A stretch of 64,000 nucleotides of DNA from Parabacteroides faecis (GCF_014647375.1 NZ_BMPB01000008.1:310001-374000), one strand, 5' to 3'. Counted from the stretch's first letter, positions 25,267 through 35,863 are shown. Numbers and translations are program-made. The notes: a model not told the origin generated them from the sequence alone.

Positions 25267-27510
25267 CTATTTATGCGTATCTTCTAAAATAAATTTCAAT
25301 GTTCCGGCATTCACCAGTTCTTCCTGAGAAATAGTATAGCCTTTCAACTTCTTTCCTCCGGCTGTTACCTCTTTAATGTAGATATCTTCCGGAGTTTGAT
25401 GCATCGACTCGATCACCAGTTCACCTTTCGGATAGAATTTCTTGTCCAGATCGATTGTTACCTTATTAAAGGTCGGTGATGTTAATACATAATCCATATC
25501 ACCCGGACAGGCCGGATAAAATCCCATCATAGAGAATACAGCCCAGGTAGACATTGTACCGGTATCATCGTTACCAGGGAGACCGTTCGGTGCATTATGA
25601 TAGTATTTACTTAACAATTCACGAACGAGTTTCTGTGTACGCCAGGCATCGCCTTTGAAATAGCTGAACAGGTAAGGATAAGCGATATCCGGTTCGTTAG
25701 CCATATCATAGTGGCCTTCGTCGAATACCATCTGCAGCTTATCTACAAATTTCTTCTGACCACCCATCAGCTTAACAAGACCGGGGATATCGTGAGGTAC
25801 ATAGAATGTATAGTTCCAGGCACTTCCTTCGTGGAAGCCAGGATTCGGTTCGAAGTTTTCTCCTTGTTTCGGGTTGAACGGAGAATAGAACGTTCCGTCA
25901 GGCAGAAGCGGACGAAGGGTTCCGAACTCTTTGCTATAATAGTTCTTATATCCCATAGAACGATCGTGGAATAACTTGGCATCTTCTTTCTTTCCTAATG
26001 CTTTGGCAAACTGAGAAAGGTTCCAGTCGGCAATATAATATTCCAGGGCGTGAGATACAGAGTTATCGTACTGTTCACGAAGAGGAACATAGCCTTTACT
26101 CATATAATCGTTATTGTCCGGACGAAGCAGGTTGAACTCTCCCGGAGTTGTGGCTCCCTTACGCATCGCTTCATAAGCTGTTTCGACATCGAAATCGCGA
26201 AGACCGCGCATCCAGGCATCTACTATATAAGGTATAGAAGGATCGCCTTCCATCGTCAGAGTTTCACGTCCGTAAAGTTCCCATTTAGGCAACCATCCGC
26301 TTTCTTTATACATATCGATCATCGTACGGATAATGTCGAGCTGGCGTTCAGGGAAAAGAAGAGTCATCAGGGTACTTACATTACGATAAGTATCCCACAA
26401 TGAGAATACAGTGTAACGGTTGCCTGTGGTATGGCCCACTTTCAGGCTTTCCATCATCGGATATTCGCCGTTCACATCCTGGATAATGTTCGGATGGATC
26501 AACAGGTGGTATAAGGCGGTATAGAAGATCGTTTTATCGTCTTTGGAACCTCCTTCAACCTTTACACGGGACAGATCGCTGTTCCACATATTGCTGGCGG
26601 TAGCTTTTACTTTATCGAAGTTAAAGTCCGGCTGTTCCGTATTCATGTTCAGGCGGGCATTTTCGATACTGACGAAAGAGACGCCCATCTTCACTTCGAT
26701 TGCTTCGTTTTCTTCCGTATCGTAGGTAAACCATACACCGATATCGTCACCGCTCATGTCACGATTGTATTTGGTATACAACTTATATTTACCTGAATAG
26801 ATATCCCATTCGGCTTCCACACCCTTCATTTCACGCTGTTTTTTCCAATATCCCATCGATTTAGGAGCCTTGCTGACCTTCATCACAAAATAGATAGGGA
26901 AAACAGCCTGTGGGTTATAGCAGAAAGTTCCCAGCAGTTTACTACCTTCGATCTCGGTCTCATTAACGATACGAACGGTGGCTCCGGTCTCGTTGGTCAG
27001 TCCTTCACCCAGATTTAAAAGGATATTGCCTTGCCCTTTCGGGAAGGTGAAACGGCTGAGACCTGTACGCATACTGGCTGTTGCTTCTGTCTTGATATTA
27101 TATTTTGTCAGGACATTGCTGTAATAACCGGGATGGGCGACTTCATCTTTATATTTACTGCCGTATTCACGGTAATCGACTTTCAGTTCACCGGCTGTAG
27201 GCATCAACAAAAGACTTCCTAGTTCAGGACAACCGACGCCGCTCAGATTGACATGAGCAAACCCTGTCATGAAATCATTGTCGGAAGAGTATGGAGTGGA
27301 CCACCATTGGCTGTCTTTATCGAAGCGGTTACTCTCCGACCCCATCACATTGAATGGAGTGACACTCATCATACCTTGGGGACAAATAGCTCCGGGATTG
27401 GTTGTCCCGTAGTTACTGGTCCCGATAAAGGGGTTTACATAATCTACCGGCTGTTGCGCTGCCGCCATCAGGCTGCCACACAGCAGAAGGCTCATTACTT
27501 GCTTCTTCAT
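25267..27510 (-). CDS. GH92 alpha-mannosidase, secreted
   Basis: A 747-aa glycoside hydrolase with an N-terminal signal peptide (QVMSLLLCGSLMAAAQQ). The GH92 hallmarks are visible: YVNPFIGTSNYGTTNPGAICP at the start of the mature protein, SLWDTYRNVSTLMTL, and the calcium/catalytic block GNDDTGTMSTWAVFSMMGFYP near residue 655. Family members are calcium-dependent exo-alpha-mannosidases acting on N-glycans or yeast mannan; linkage preference is not readable. It is 81 bp downstream of the GH20 gene, on the same strand, so the two probably work together on host N-glycans. Confidence 0.93.
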   Translation of the reverse strand: MKKQVMSLLLCGSLMAAAQQPVDYVNPFIGTSNYGTTNPGAICPQGMMSVTPFNVMGSESNRFDKDSQWWSTPYSSDNDFMTGFAHVNLSGVGCPELGSLLLMPTAGELKVDYREYGSKYKDEVAHPGYYSNVLTKYNIKTEATASMRTGLSRFTFPKGQGNILLNLGEGLTNETGATVRIVNETEIEGSKLLGTFCYNPQAVFPIYFVMKVSKAPKSMGYWKKQREMKGVEAEWDIYSGKYKLYTKYNRDMSGDDIGVWFTYDTEENEAIEVKMGVSFVSIENARLNMNTEQPDFNFDKVKATASNMWNSDLSRVKVEGGSKDDKTIFYTALYHLLIHPNIIQDVNGEYPMMESLKVGHTTGNRYTVFSLWDTYRNVSTLMTLLFPERQLDIIRTMIDMYKESGWLPKWELYGRETLTMEGDPSIPYIVDAWMRGLRDFDVETAYEAMRKGATTPGEFNLLRPDNNDYMSKGYVPLREQYDNSVSHALEYYIADWNLSQFAKALGKKEDAKLFHDRSMGYKNYYSKEFGTLRPLLPDGTFYSPFNPKQGENFEPNPGFHEGSAWNYTFYVPHDIPGLVKLMGGQKKFVDKLQMVFDEGHYDMANEPDIAYPYLFSYFKGDAWRTQKLVRELLSKYYHNAPNGLPGNDDTGTMSTWAVFSMMGFYPACPGDMDYVLTSPTFNKVTIDLDKKFYPKGELVIESMHQTPEDIYIKEVTAGGKKLKGYTISQEELVNAGTLKFILEDTHK

Positions 27511-27591
27511 TCTTGATTTATTTAGTTACTAATTAATATATTGTATTCTGTTATCATTAATAATTTACTAATGGAAATAGCAAAGTGAATC

Positions 27592-29769
27592 CTACCAAAC
27601 AACAATCTCATCGACAAAAATAAACCCTTTGTTGGCTTCGTCAGCCTTCAAGCGAACGTAACGGGCTTTCCAGTCTCCCTGGAAGAGATATTCCTGGAAA
27701 GAGAGGTCTGCATCTTTATTGGAGATAGTTGTCGGGATAATTCCCTGAGAGGTGAAGTTTGTACCGTCTTCCGAGGTCAGCAGCTCGACACTGGCCGGTT
27801 GGTAAACACCCGGACCGATCAACTGCATAAAGCGAGCCGATACTTTGTGTATGTCGGTCACTTCTTCCATATCGATCACACAATCGAGATCGTTCAGATA
27901 TCCCTGCCAGCGGCCATCCAGATAAGTCAGTCCACCACGGTATCCGTCGATCAGGGCATTCATACCTCCCGCCATATAGCCGGGATACAACTTACTATTA
28001 TAATGTATAGACTTATTGATCGCACGATGATAATCGACTTTCTTTTCCGTCGGTGCTCCCTGCAACTGACCGTTTCTGAAAATAGCAGCTTTGACATAAG
28101 CAGAATCTTTTACCACAATCACGCCATCATAAAGGGCGGAAGAAGCAGTCGGAACAGTCCCGTCTGTCGTATAACGGATCTCTGCCGGATATTTCTCTGC
28201 ATCCAGGAATACTTCTATCTGTTTCTTTACTGTATCGACAGACATGGTAACTTCCAGTTCGTCGGAAAGGGTAAAGGTGTTTATACCCATCTGCTGCAAT
28301 TTTGAAATATGAGCGTTCATACGAGGTTTGAAGTCATTCCACTCACGCTTTTCCTGAGGAGTCCAGCCAATCTCGGCAACAGCAAGCGCACGCGGGAACA
28401 TCATATATTCCAGATGTTTCTCATTCGTGATATATTCTGTCCAGGTATTCGCCTGTACACCTATAATATGTTTACTTTCTTCTGCAGTCAATGAATCGAC
28501 CGGAACCGGGTTATAGCTATATACTTTCTTGATCGGGGTATATCCGCCGATAGCATAAGGCTGTGTCTTCGGATCAGCCTGATAGAAATCCAAATACATA
28601 TAATTGCCCGGTGTCATAACCACATCGTGTCCCATACGGGCAGATTTAATTCCACCGCTTTCACCACGCCAGGACATAACGGTAGCTTCCGGAGCAAGAC
28701 CTCCTTCGAGGATCTCATCCCAACCGATCAACTTACGGCCTTTAGAGATCAGATGTTCTTCCGCTTTATGGATCATATAACTCTGCAGTTCATCCACACT
28801 CTTCATGCCATTCTTTTTCATCAAAGCCTGACATTTAGAACAGGTCTTCCAAGCTCCTTTACCGGCTTCATCTCCTCCCGCATGAATATATTCGGAAGGG
28901 AAAAGTTCGATCACTTCATCCAGCACATCTTCCATAAAGGTAAACGACTTCGGGTTGCCTATGCAGAAATCACCATTCTTATAAAGCTGACCGGAACAAC
29001 TTAACTCCGGATAGGCAAACAATACTTCTTCCGAGTGACCAGGAAATTCGATCTCCGGTATTACATTTATATGTTTAGAGGCTGCATAAGCAACGATCTC
29101 ACGTATATCATCTTTCGTATAATAACCGCCATAAGCACCCGGAGTGCCTTCGGGAAGATATTTACGATCCTTTCCATCCCACCATTTCCGCCAGTCGGAT
29201 TCTGTCCGGAAAGCCGTCTCTGTTGTCAGTTTAGGATATTTATCCATCTGTATACGCCAGCCACCGGCATCCGTAAGATGGAAATGCAGATTATTCAGTT
29301 TGTAGAAAGACATCACATCCAGCAGTTTGAACACTTCTTCTTTCGGAAAGAAGTGGCGGGACACATCCAAATGCAATCCACGGTACTTGAGACGAGGTTC
29401 GTCCTGTATGGATACATAAGGGAAGCCCTGTGGAGTAAATAATTGTCGGAGAGTCTGCTCACCATAGAAGAGGCCCGTTTCTGTAGCCGCTTTCAAGTCG
29501 ATACCTTTGTCATTAACTGTAAGCTGATATCCTTCCGGATTTCCTCCCAATGACTTATCGACAACAAAATGAACATTTGCAGGTTTTTCCGTAGAGAAGA
29601 CCGCAGCACTGTCTGCCTTGAAAAAACCATCGGCCACAGTGAATTGTGCCGGTAACGGGATTAGATTCAACTGCACTGTTTCCTTCGGAGAACAGGCTAC
29701 AAGGAACAACGAACATGCTACGGTAATCCCAGCCATCGTCATGCGCGATTGTTTTGGCAATAACATCAT
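27592..29769 (-). CDS. GH20 beta-N-acetylhexosaminidase, lipoprotein
   Basis: A 725-aa exo-hexosaminidase. The signal peptide ends in the lipobox LVAC (Cys about 26), predicting an outer-membrane or periplasmic lipoprotein. A GH20b N-domain is followed by the catalytic barrel (RGLHLDVSRHFFPKEEV near residue 130; catalytic Asp-Glu in HAGGDEAGKGAW near 300). A chitobiase C-terminal-like domain (about 510-590) and a discoidin/F5-8-type carbohydrate-binding domain (about 590-725) complete it. It removes terminal GlcNAc or GalNAc, exposing mannose for the GH92 enzyme encoded next. Confidence 0.93.
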   Translation of the reverse strand: MMLLPKQSRMTMAGITVACSLFLVACSPKETVQLNLIPLPAQFTVADGFFKADSAAVFSTEKPANVHFVVDKSLGGNPEGYQLTVNDKGIDLKAATETGLFYGEQTLRQLFTPQGFPYVSIQDEPRLKYRGLHLDVSRHFFPKEEVFKLLDVMSFYKLNNLHFHLTDAGGWRIQMDKYPKLTTETAFRTESDWRKWWDGKDRKYLPEGTPGAYGGYYTKDDIREIVAYAASKHINVIPEIEFPGHSEEVLFAYPELSCSGQLYKNGDFCIGNPKSFTFMEDVLDEVIELFPSEYIHAGGDEAGKGAWKTCSKCQALMKKNGMKSVDELQSYMIHKAEEHLISKGRKLIGWDEILEGGLAPEATVMSWRGESGGIKSARMGHDVVMTPGNYMYLDFYQADPKTQPYAIGGYTPIKKVYSYNPVPVDSLTAEESKHIIGVQANTWTEYITNEKHLEYMMFPRALAVAEIGWTPQEKREWNDFKPRMNAHISKLQQMGINTFTLSDELEVTMSVDTVKKQIEVFLDAEKYPAEIRYTTDGTVPTASSALYDGVIVVKDSAYVKAAIFRNGQLQGAPTEKKVDYHRAINKSIHYNSKLYPGYMAGGMNALIDGYRGGLTYLDGRWQGYLNDLDCVIDMEEVTDIHKVSARFMQLIGPGVYQPASVELLTSEDGTNFTSQGIIPTTISNKDADLSFQEYLFQGDWKARYVRLKADEANKGFIFVDEIVVW

Positions 29770-29810
29770 AATTTATTTTTTGTGTATTTATTCTTGGTGC
29801 GGTAAATATA

Positions 29811-29849
29811 CAAAGAAAAAGGGAAAATCCCGTAAGAGATTTTCCCTTT
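29811..29849 (-). terminator. Intrinsic terminator of the Bacteroidales-1-like RNA
   Basis: A perfect 12-bp stem (29818..29829 with 29838..29849) with an 8-nt loop is followed on the minus strand by TTTTTCTTTG. It marks the 3' end of the small RNA and separates it from the GH20 gene. Confidence 0.85.
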
Positions 29850-30043
29850 ATATGAGAAGAAAGCCGCACCCTAGATATGAACAAACTCCGTATGACAGGA
29901 TTTGAGTGCTTTGCCACCTTTGTAATCCGCTGTGCGATGCATCCCCGAAGGGTGCGGCCCGCCATTAGCGACAAGAGCTGTGTCTCGGAATTAAAATAAA
30001 CTGATGAGTTTCCCAATCGAACAAGTGCGGCTAACTCATTTTT
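29815..30043 (-). ncRNA. Bacteroidales-1-like structured small RNA
   Basis: A roughly 230-nt independent transcription unit directly downstream of rplT, flanked by a strong promoter and an intrinsic terminator. That is the location and layout described for the Bacteroidales-1 RNA motif. The 5' end (ATGAG, then GCCGCAC; plus-strand 30025..30039) pairs with the 3' end (GTGCGGC, then CTCAT; 29852..29869), giving a closed rod. The same 3' GGGTGCGGC (29863..29871) can alternatively pair over 9 bp with an internal GCCGCACCC (29950..29958). A rod with ends paired is also 6S-RNA-like; I cannot decide between these from sequence alone. Confidence 0.75.
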
Positions 30044-30050
30044 CTTATTA

Positions 30051-30082
30051 CAAAGATATGTAAAGCCTTTGAATCTTCCAAA
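30051..30082 (-). promoter_or_regulatory. Promoter of the small RNA
   Basis: On the minus strand TTTG (30079..30082), a 20-bp spacer and TATCTTTG (30051..30058) match the Bacteroidetes consensus fully. Predicted start is around 30043, about 180 bp past the rplT stop. Confidence 0.8.
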
Positions 30083-30221
30083 CAAAATGTCAACAATTTC
30101 CCCTTAAATAATGAATAAAAAAGTGAAGTCGCAGTGTTTCAGAAGGTATGAATTGTAAAAAGCTAACAAAAAAAGGGTCCCGTTATCGGAACCCTTCCCC
30201 TATTGACATTTATATATCAAT

Positions 30222-30566
30222 TTACTTTACTTTCGCTACGATTGCTTTGAAAGCTTCCGGATGGTTCATTGCCAAGTCGGCCAACACTTTACGGTTGATC
30301 TCGATACCTGCAGCATGCAAAGCTCCCATCAAACGAGAGTAAGACATACCTTCCAGACGAGCGGCAGCATTGATACGCTGGATCCACAATGCGCGGAAGT
30401 TACGTTTCTTGTTACGACGGTCACGGAATGCATAAGTCAAACCTTTTTCCCAGGTATTTTTTGCTACGGTCCACACATTCTTACGTGCACCATAATAACC
30501 TCTGGTAAGTTTTAAAATCCGTTTTCTTTTTGCTCTTGAAGCAACATGATTTACTGATCTAGGCAT
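30222..30566 (-). CDS. rplT: 50S ribosomal protein L20
   Basis: A 114-aa protein with the L20 pattern: [19 protein letters not shown] at the N-terminus, the basic RNA-binding arm [31 protein letters not shown] and [20 protein letters not shown]. It binds 23S rRNA early in 50S assembly. It is the last gene of the thrS-infC-rpmI-rplT operon. The short interval after it leads to the structured RNA. Confidence 0.98.
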   Translation of the reverse strand: MPRSVNHVASRAKRKRILKLTRGYYGARKNVWTVAKNTWEKGLTYAFRDRRNKKRNFRALWIQRINAAARLEGMSYSRLMGALHAAGIEINRKVLADLAMNHPEAFKAIVAKVK

Positions 30567-30672
30567 AATTCTAATCTGTTTTGAATGTTAGCGTCATCCT
30601 TTATGATGATCTTACTTGCTAAATACATTCGGTTAATAAAAATCTTTGTAAAACTCGCTTAATTTAAGAAGA

Positions 30673-30870
30673 TTACTTCATGCCAAGCATTAGCTTAACA
30701 CTTCTTACATCAACAGTAGCAACAAGGCCGGTATGAGTAAGATTTCTCTTAGCTTTTTTAGTCTTCTTCGTCAAAATATGACTTTTAAAAGCGTGTTTTC
30801 TTTTGATCTTTCCTGTTCCGGTAAGGGCGAACCTCTTTTTGGCACCGGAATTAGTCTTCATCTTAGGCAT
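30673..30870 (-). CDS. rpmI: 50S ribosomal protein L35
   Basis: A 65-aa basic protein, [20 protein letters not shown] at the start and [16 protein letters not shown] at the end. I use the ATG at 30870; an in-frame ATG at 30903 would add eleven residues absent from the family. It lies between infC and rplT in the conserved order. Confidence 0.97.
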   Translation of the reverse strand: MPKMKTNSGAKKRFALTGTGKIKRKHAFKSHILTKKTKKAKRNLTHTGLVATVDVRSVKLMLGMK

Positions 30871-30921
30871 TTTCCAATTTGTTTTAATTATTAAACTTGA
30901 CACCCTCTAACGGGCGGTTTT

Positions 30922-31569
30922 TTATTCTTTGTTTCCCTCTGCGTCAGACTCTGTCCTCGGCTTCAAGGTTATAACTTTCTTAGCCACAGGCTTTGCAGGT
31001 CCGGCAGATGCAGCAGGTTTCGGAGTAGCAGTAGCAGCAGGTGCGCCTGCCTTTTTCGGTGTCAACATGATGATCATGCGTTTACCTTCCAATACCGGCA
31101 ACTGTTCGACTTTACCGTAGTCTTCCAGGTCATTAGCAAAACGAAGTAACAAAACTTCTCCCTGCTCTTTGAAAAGAATGGAACGTCCTTTAAAGAACAC
31201 ATATGCTTTAACCTTAGCTCCTTCTTCCAGAAATCCTTTGGCATGTTTCAATTTAAAGTTATAATCATGATCATCAGTCTGAGGTCCGAAACGAATCTCC
31301 TTCACTACAACTTTAACTGACTTCGCTTTCTGCTCTTTCTGTCGTTTTTTCTGCTGATAGAGGAATTTCTGGTAATCGGTTACTCTACAAACGGGGGGCG
31401 CAGCATTGGGTGAAATCTCAACCAGGTCCAATCCCATATCTTCAGCCATTTTTAAAGCTTGCGATGTCGGGTATACGCCCTGTTCTACATTGTCACCTAC
31501 TAGACGAACTTCACGAACACGAATACGTTCGTTAATTCTATACTGTTCTTTCAGATTGTCATTCTTCAT
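30922..31569 (-). CDS. infC: Translation initiation factor IF-3
   Basis: A 215-aa protein: N-domain from [17 protein letters not shown], the linker of Lys and Gln residues near 75-90, and the C-domain from [20 protein letters not shown]. The C-terminal 40 residues are a low-complexity Ala/Pro/Lys tail ([15 protein letters not shown]) that goes beyond the E. coli length. IF-3 binds the 30S subunit and checks the start codon. The start context reads TTCATTC on the plus strand, an ATG here, with no non-AUG start visible as in enterobacteria. The gap to thrS is 33 bp. Confidence 0.97.
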   Translation of the reverse strand: MKNDNLKEQYRINERIRVREVRLVGDNVEQGVYPTSQALKMAEDMGLDLVEISPNAAPPVCRVTDYQKFLYQQKKRQKEQKAKSVKVVVKEIRFGPQTDDHDYNFKLKHAKGFLEEGAKVKAYVFFKGRSILFKEQGEVLLLRFANDLEDYGKVEQLPVLEGKRMIIMLTPKKAGAPAATATPKPAASAGPAKPVAKKVITLKPRTESDAEGNKE

Positions 31570-31602
31570 TCAAAAAGATTTATTCTCCTCGTTATTAGTT
31601 AT

Positions 31603-33558
31603 TTATTTATTACTTTTTTGCCAACGATTCATCATGTCCTCTACTTCATCGTTCAAAAGCGCTGCAAAGGTAGCAATTTTCATCGAACCTTTATCACCTT
31701 CGCCCTGTTTTCTTACAGAAACTTCATTATTTTCTGCTTCTTTTTCTCCAACGATGAGCATGTAAGGAATACGTTTCAATTCATTGTCACGAATTTTACG
31801 GCCAATTTTCTCGTTTCTGTCGTCTACCAGTACACGAATATCCTGTTCTTCCAGTTGACGAGCGATATTCCATGCATATTCATTGAATTTTTCACTGATA
31901 GGCATGATACATACCTGATCCGGAGTCAACCACAACGGGAACTTACCGCCTGTATGTTCGATCAGCACAGCAACGAAACGCTCCATTGAGCCGAACGGTG
32001 CACGGTGGATCATTACGGGACGATGCTTTTTATTGTCTTCGCCTGTATATTCCAGTTCAAAACGTTCCGGCAGGTTATAGTCTACCTGGATTGTTCCGAG
32101 CTGCCAGCGACGGCCGATAGCATCTTTCACCATAAAGTCAAGTTTCGGACCATAGAAAGCGGCTTCACCGTATTCGATCTTTGCTTTCAGGCCTTTTTCC
32201 TGACAGGCTTCGATGATGGCGGTTTCTGCTTTTTCCCAGTTATCTTCCGAACCGATATATTTATCTCTGTTTACTTTATCACGTAAAGAAATCTGAGCTT
32301 CGAAGTTTTCAAAGTCAAGTGCCTTAAAGATGATAAAGATAATATCCATTACTTTCAGGAATTCGTCTTTCAGCTGATCCGGACGACAGAATAAGTGAGC
32401 GTCATCCTGAGTAAAGCCACGAACCCTTGTCAAACCGTGCAACTCACCGCTCTGTTCATAACGATATACAGTACCGAACTCTGCGAAACGTAAAGGCAGG
32501 TCTTTATATGAACGCGGGAATGACTTGAAGATCTCACAGTGGTGAGGGCAGTTCATCGGTTTCAACAGAAATTCTTCACCTTCCTGCGGAGTATGGATCG
32601 GTTGGAATGAATCCTTGCCGTATTTTGCATAGTGACCTGATGTCACATACAACTGCTTTGCACCGATATGCGGAGTCATCACCTGTTGGTAACCGTATTT
32701 CTTCTGAATACGTTTCAGGAAGTCTTCCAGTTTCAAACGTAACTGAGTACCGCGGGGTAACCATAAAGGCAAGCCTGCTCCTACTGCAGTAGAGAATGTA
32801 AATAATTCCAGTTCCTTACCGATCTTACGGTGGTCACGTTTTTTGGCTTCTTCCAATAACGCCAGGTATTCATCCAGCATTTTCTTTTTCGGGAAAGTAA
32901 TACCATACAAACGAACCAACTGTTTACGTTTTTCATCACCACGCCAGTATGCACCAGCCACGCTCAGAATTTTAACAGCTTTCAGGTAAGATGTGTTAGG
33001 CAAGTGCGGTCCACGGCACAGGTCAGTAAAAGAGCCCTGTGTATAGGTGGTTATTTTACCGTCTTCCAGTTCGCTGATCAACTCAGTCTTATATTCTTCA
33101 CCTCTGTCACCAAACATTTTCATAGCGTCTGCTTTGGAAATGTCCTGACGTTTGATTTCTTCTTTCTTTGCTACCAGTTCAAGCATTTTTGCTTCAATAG
33201 CTGCAAAATCACCTTCTTTGATTGTAGCTTCACCCGGATCTACATCATAGTAGAATCCATTTTCAATAGCCGGACCGATACCGAACTTGATACCAGGATA
33301 AAGTTCCTGCAGGGCTTCTGCCATCAGGTGGGCACTCGAGTGCCAGAATGCATGTTTACCTTCTTCGTCGTCCCACTTCAGCAGATTCACTGTCGAATCC
33401 TGCATAATAGGGCGAGACAGGTCCCATGTTTCTCCGTTCACACTTGCGGCCAAAACTTCCTGAGCCAAACGGGAACTGATACTTTCTGCGATCTGCATTG
33501 CAGTAGTTCCTTCAGCGTATTCTCTTACGGAATTATCCGGAAATGTAATCTTTATCAT
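31603..33558 (-). CDS. thrS: Threonyl-tRNA synthetase
   Basis: A 651-aa class II aminoacyl-tRNA synthetase. TGS domain (1-62), editing domain with [12 protein letters not shown] (about 74), the catalytic core with [18 protein letters not shown] (zinc Cys) and [20 protein letters not shown] (motif 2), motif 3 in [14 protein letters not shown], and a C-terminal anticodon-binding domain (about 545-651) are all in order. It charges tRNA-Thr. First gene of the thrS-infC-rpmI-rplT operon; a TAAATTTG element on the minus strand at 33591..33598 is a plausible -7 box, without a good -33 partner. Confidence 0.98.
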   Translation of the reverse strand: MIKITFPDNSVREYAEGTTAMQIAESISSRLAQEVLAASVNGETWDLSRPIMQDSTVNLLKWDDEEGKHAFWHSSAHLMAEALQELYPGIKFGIGPAIENGFYYDVDPGEATIKEGDFAAIEAKMLELVAKKEEIKRQDISKADAMKMFGDRGEEYKTELISELEDGKITTYTQGSFTDLCRGPHLPNTSYLKAVKILSVAGAYWRGDEKRKQLVRLYGITFPKKKMLDEYLALLEEAKKRDHRKIGKELELFTFSTAVGAGLPLWLPRGTQLRLKLEDFLKRIQKKYGYQQVMTPHIGAKQLYVTSGHYAKYGKDSFQPIHTPQEGEEFLLKPMNCPHHCEIFKSFPRSYKDLPLRFAEFGTVYRYEQSGELHGLTRVRGFTQDDAHLFCRPDQLKDEFLKVMDIIFIIFKALDFENFEAQISLRDKVNRDKYIGSEDNWEKAETAIIEACQEKGLKAKIEYGEAAFYGPKLDFMVKDAIGRRWQLGTIQVDYNLPERFELEYTGEDNKKHRPVMIHRAPFGSMERFVAVLIEHTGGKFPLWLTPDQVCIMPISEKFNEYAWNIARQLEEQDIRVLVDDRNEKIGRKIRDNELKRIPYMLIVGEKEAENNEVSVRKQGEGDKGSMKIATFAALLNDEVEDMMNRWQKSNK

Positions 33559-33653
33559 AATCTGTTCTCTATAATTCTTTAATTAGCATGCAAATTTAGC
33601 ATTCTTTTTCGTAAAATGATATTTTTAGTCTAAAAGATATATGCTTTAAACCC

Positions 33654-33690
33654 AAAACAGACATGTTTTGTTGGAAAACATGTCTGTTTT
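33654..33690 (-). terminator. Perfect 16-bp hairpin after the TPR gene
   Basis: AAAACAGACATGTTTT (33654..33669) pairs perfectly with 33675..33690 across a 5-nt loop. It lies 23 bp downstream of the TPR gene stop and 96 bp upstream of thrS, so it probably ends the TPR transcript and insulates thrS. The symmetry would allow function in both directions. Confidence 0.75.
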
Positions 33691-33712
33691 GATTCAAAAA
33701 AACTGATTCATA

Positions 33713-35839
33713 TCAATTGCTTGTCATACGTTTGATGATACTGTAAGCATTAATAATACCCAGCTCACCGGCTTTACTTAGGTCGGCAATTCCCTGATTG
33801 GCATCACCCAAAGACAAGCGTGCCAGCCCACGATTAAAATAGGCTTCTGCAAAATCGGGATCACGCTTGACTGCTTCGTCATAATCCTGTATGGCAGCCC
33901 GGAAATCACGCTGTACGCAACGCAGGTTTCCACGGTTGAAGTAAGCATATACGAAACCGGGATTCAGACGGATTACCATGTCATAATCGCGTGTGATCAT
34001 TTCGTGTTCGTAAGCTCTCTTTTTATCCTTTACCTCTGCCGATGCCACATCGGATGAAGTTTTAGGTGCCGGGGCCTGTCCCATCTTGAAGTTCATACTA
34101 TTCATAGACATAGACAAATCATCGGTACTGGATACCTGTGACATATTATAAACCAACTGTTTGTAACGCACCACCGCACGGTTGAAATAAGCCATGGTAT
34201 AGGTTGGATCGAGTTCCACTACTTTATTGAAGTCTTTAATCGCTTCGGTAAAATCCTGTACCAACATATAGTCGACAGCACGTCCAAACCATGCATCAGC
34301 GTTATTCGGCTGAGTTTCTATTTTAGCTGAATAGTCATTTATGGATGCAAAGTGCACCGCAATCTGATCTTCCGTAAGAGCTGCTTCTTCGTTAGTGATA
34401 CGCAACTTACGGGACAAAACCATGCGGGCATTATATTCCTCGATCATCTTATCATAATAGACGATCTTCTTGACCGGATCGATCTTTTCATAATAAGTCA
34501 GGACGAACTGAGGTTCCAGGTCTACACGCACATTACGATCCTGCACACGTCCACGCACATCGCTTTGATATTTATTTCTGCGCTCTTCATCCTTATCATA
34601 TACCACCAAACGGTTAAATTTGCTGATGTTTTTATCTGACTTTTCACGCGTATTCTCCTCTTTACTGTCCGGAGAGGTGGCATCATTCCCCTGCCCCGTC
34701 GTATTATTGGAAGCCATAGCGTTGCCGGTCTGACCGGAAGCATTCCCTTTCTTACTATTATTTTCCATTTCGATAGCGGTCCAGTAATCGCGGTCGGCAC
34801 CGACCTGATCATTCATCTTACGCTTCGCTTCCGAACGGCTGTAATAGCCCGGGGTAAAGTTCGGATATTGTCCCAGGACAACATCGAAGTCGCGGACAGC
34901 ACCCCGATAATCACCGGTTTCAAAACGTAAAAGAGCACGGTTATAGTAAGCCATATAGTTATCCGGTTCTTGTTGGATAACCACATCGAAATCTTCGATA
35001 GCACGGTTGTTGTCACCAACCTGGTAACGAAGCAATCCACGGTTAAAACGGGCGATGAGATTATTTTTATCCATGCTGATTACCTGGTCGTAATCGTCCA
35101 TTGCACCGCGAAGGTCGTTCTTCTGATAACGAACCAAACCACGATTTATATAATAACCGCTTTCACGCGTATTCAAACGGATGGCTTCATTCAGGTCTGC
35201 CAGAGCTCCGTCGAGGTCGTTGGTCTGGTAGAGCAATATAGCACGGTTACCATAAGAAGGTGCATAATATGGATCCATTTCAATCGCCTTATTATAATCG
35301 GCAAGCGCTTTCACCGTATCTCCCTTTTCACTGTACATCGCACCACGGGTCAGATAATTCATAGAATATTTAGGATGCGCTCTCATCAGCACATCGAATG
35401 TCTTCTCCGCATCATTATAGTCTTTTCGCTGAATATTGGCAACAGCCTTATTGACAAGCATCTGACGATCGTCAGGCTTGAATTCAAGTCCTTTATCATA
35501 ATCGGCAATCGCTTCCACATATTTTTCCTGGCTCTGGCGGGCAATACCGCGGGCATAATAAGCTTGCACCAAAAAGGGATTCCGCTCAAGACATAACGTA
35601 CAATCTTCTTCGGCCCCTTTGTAATCATCCAGATTGATTTTCGCGACAGCACGATAAAAATAGGGTTCCGCAATCCAGGGCTTCGCTTTGATTACCTGGT
35701 TAAAATACTGTATGGACAGCACGTAATCTTCAAAATATAAAGCATTACGCCCAATTGCCAGCACACGATCCGTATTGATCTGGGCCGACATCGCCAACGA
35801 AAATGCGATAAACATCAGAAAAAGGAATATTTTTTTCAT
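33713..35839 (-). CDS. Secreted tetratricopeptide-repeat protein
   Basis: A 708-aa protein with a signal peptide (IFLFLMFIAFSLAMSAQ). At least eight TPR units fill residues 25-360 (for example DYDKGLEFKPDDRQML, DYNKAIEMDPYYAPSYGNRA, DFDVVIQQEPDNYMAYYNRA). A low-complexity Asn/Thr/Gly/Glu linker (about 365-405) leads to a second region with four further TPRs near residues 510-700. TPR arrays form protein-interaction scaffolds; in Bacteroidetes such periplasmic proteins are often essential-looking but uncharacterised. Single-gene unit. The leader contains a 9-bp stem GTGTCGAAA/TTTCGACAC (35868..35899). Confidence 0.9.
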   Translation of the reverse strand: MKKIFLFLMFIAFSLAMSAQINTDRVLAIGRNALYFEDYVLSIQYFNQVIKAKPWIAEPYFYRAVAKINLDDYKGAEEDCTLCLERNPFLVQAYYARGIARQSQEKYVEAIADYDKGLEFKPDDRQMLVNKAVANIQRKDYNDAEKTFDVLMRAHPKYSMNYLTRGAMYSEKGDTVKALADYNKAIEMDPYYAPSYGNRAILLYQTNDLDGALADLNEAIRLNTRESGYYINRGLVRYQKNDLRGAMDDYDQVISMDKNNLIARFNRGLLRYQVGDNNRAIEDFDVVIQQEPDNYMAYYNRALLRFETGDYRGAVRDFDVVLGQYPNFTPGYYSRSEAKRKMNDQVGADRDYWTAIEMENNSKKGNASGQTGNAMASNNTTGQGNDATSPDSKEENTREKSDKNISKFNRLVVYDKDEERRNKYQSDVRGRVQDRNVRVDLEPQFVLTYYEKIDPVKKIVYYDKMIEEYNARMVLSRKLRITNEEAALTEDQIAVHFASINDYSAKIETQPNNADAWFGRAVDYMLVQDFTEAIKDFNKVVELDPTYTMAYFNRAVVRYKQLVYNMSQVSSTDDLSMSMNSMNFKMGQAPAPKTSSDVASAEVKDKKRAYEHEMITRDYDMVIRLNPGFVYAYFNRGNLRCVQRDFRAAIQDYDEAVKRDPDFAEAYFNRGLARLSLGDANQGIADLSKAGELGIINAYSIIKRMTSN

Positions 35840-35863
35840 CAGATTGCCTTAAGTGTTAAAAAG

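Noticed and set aside
29555-30085. Minus-strand open frame spanning the small-RNA region and the GH20 start
   Set aside because: It overlaps the GH20 signal-peptide region in another frame and covers the promoter, RNA and terminator; no recognisable domain.
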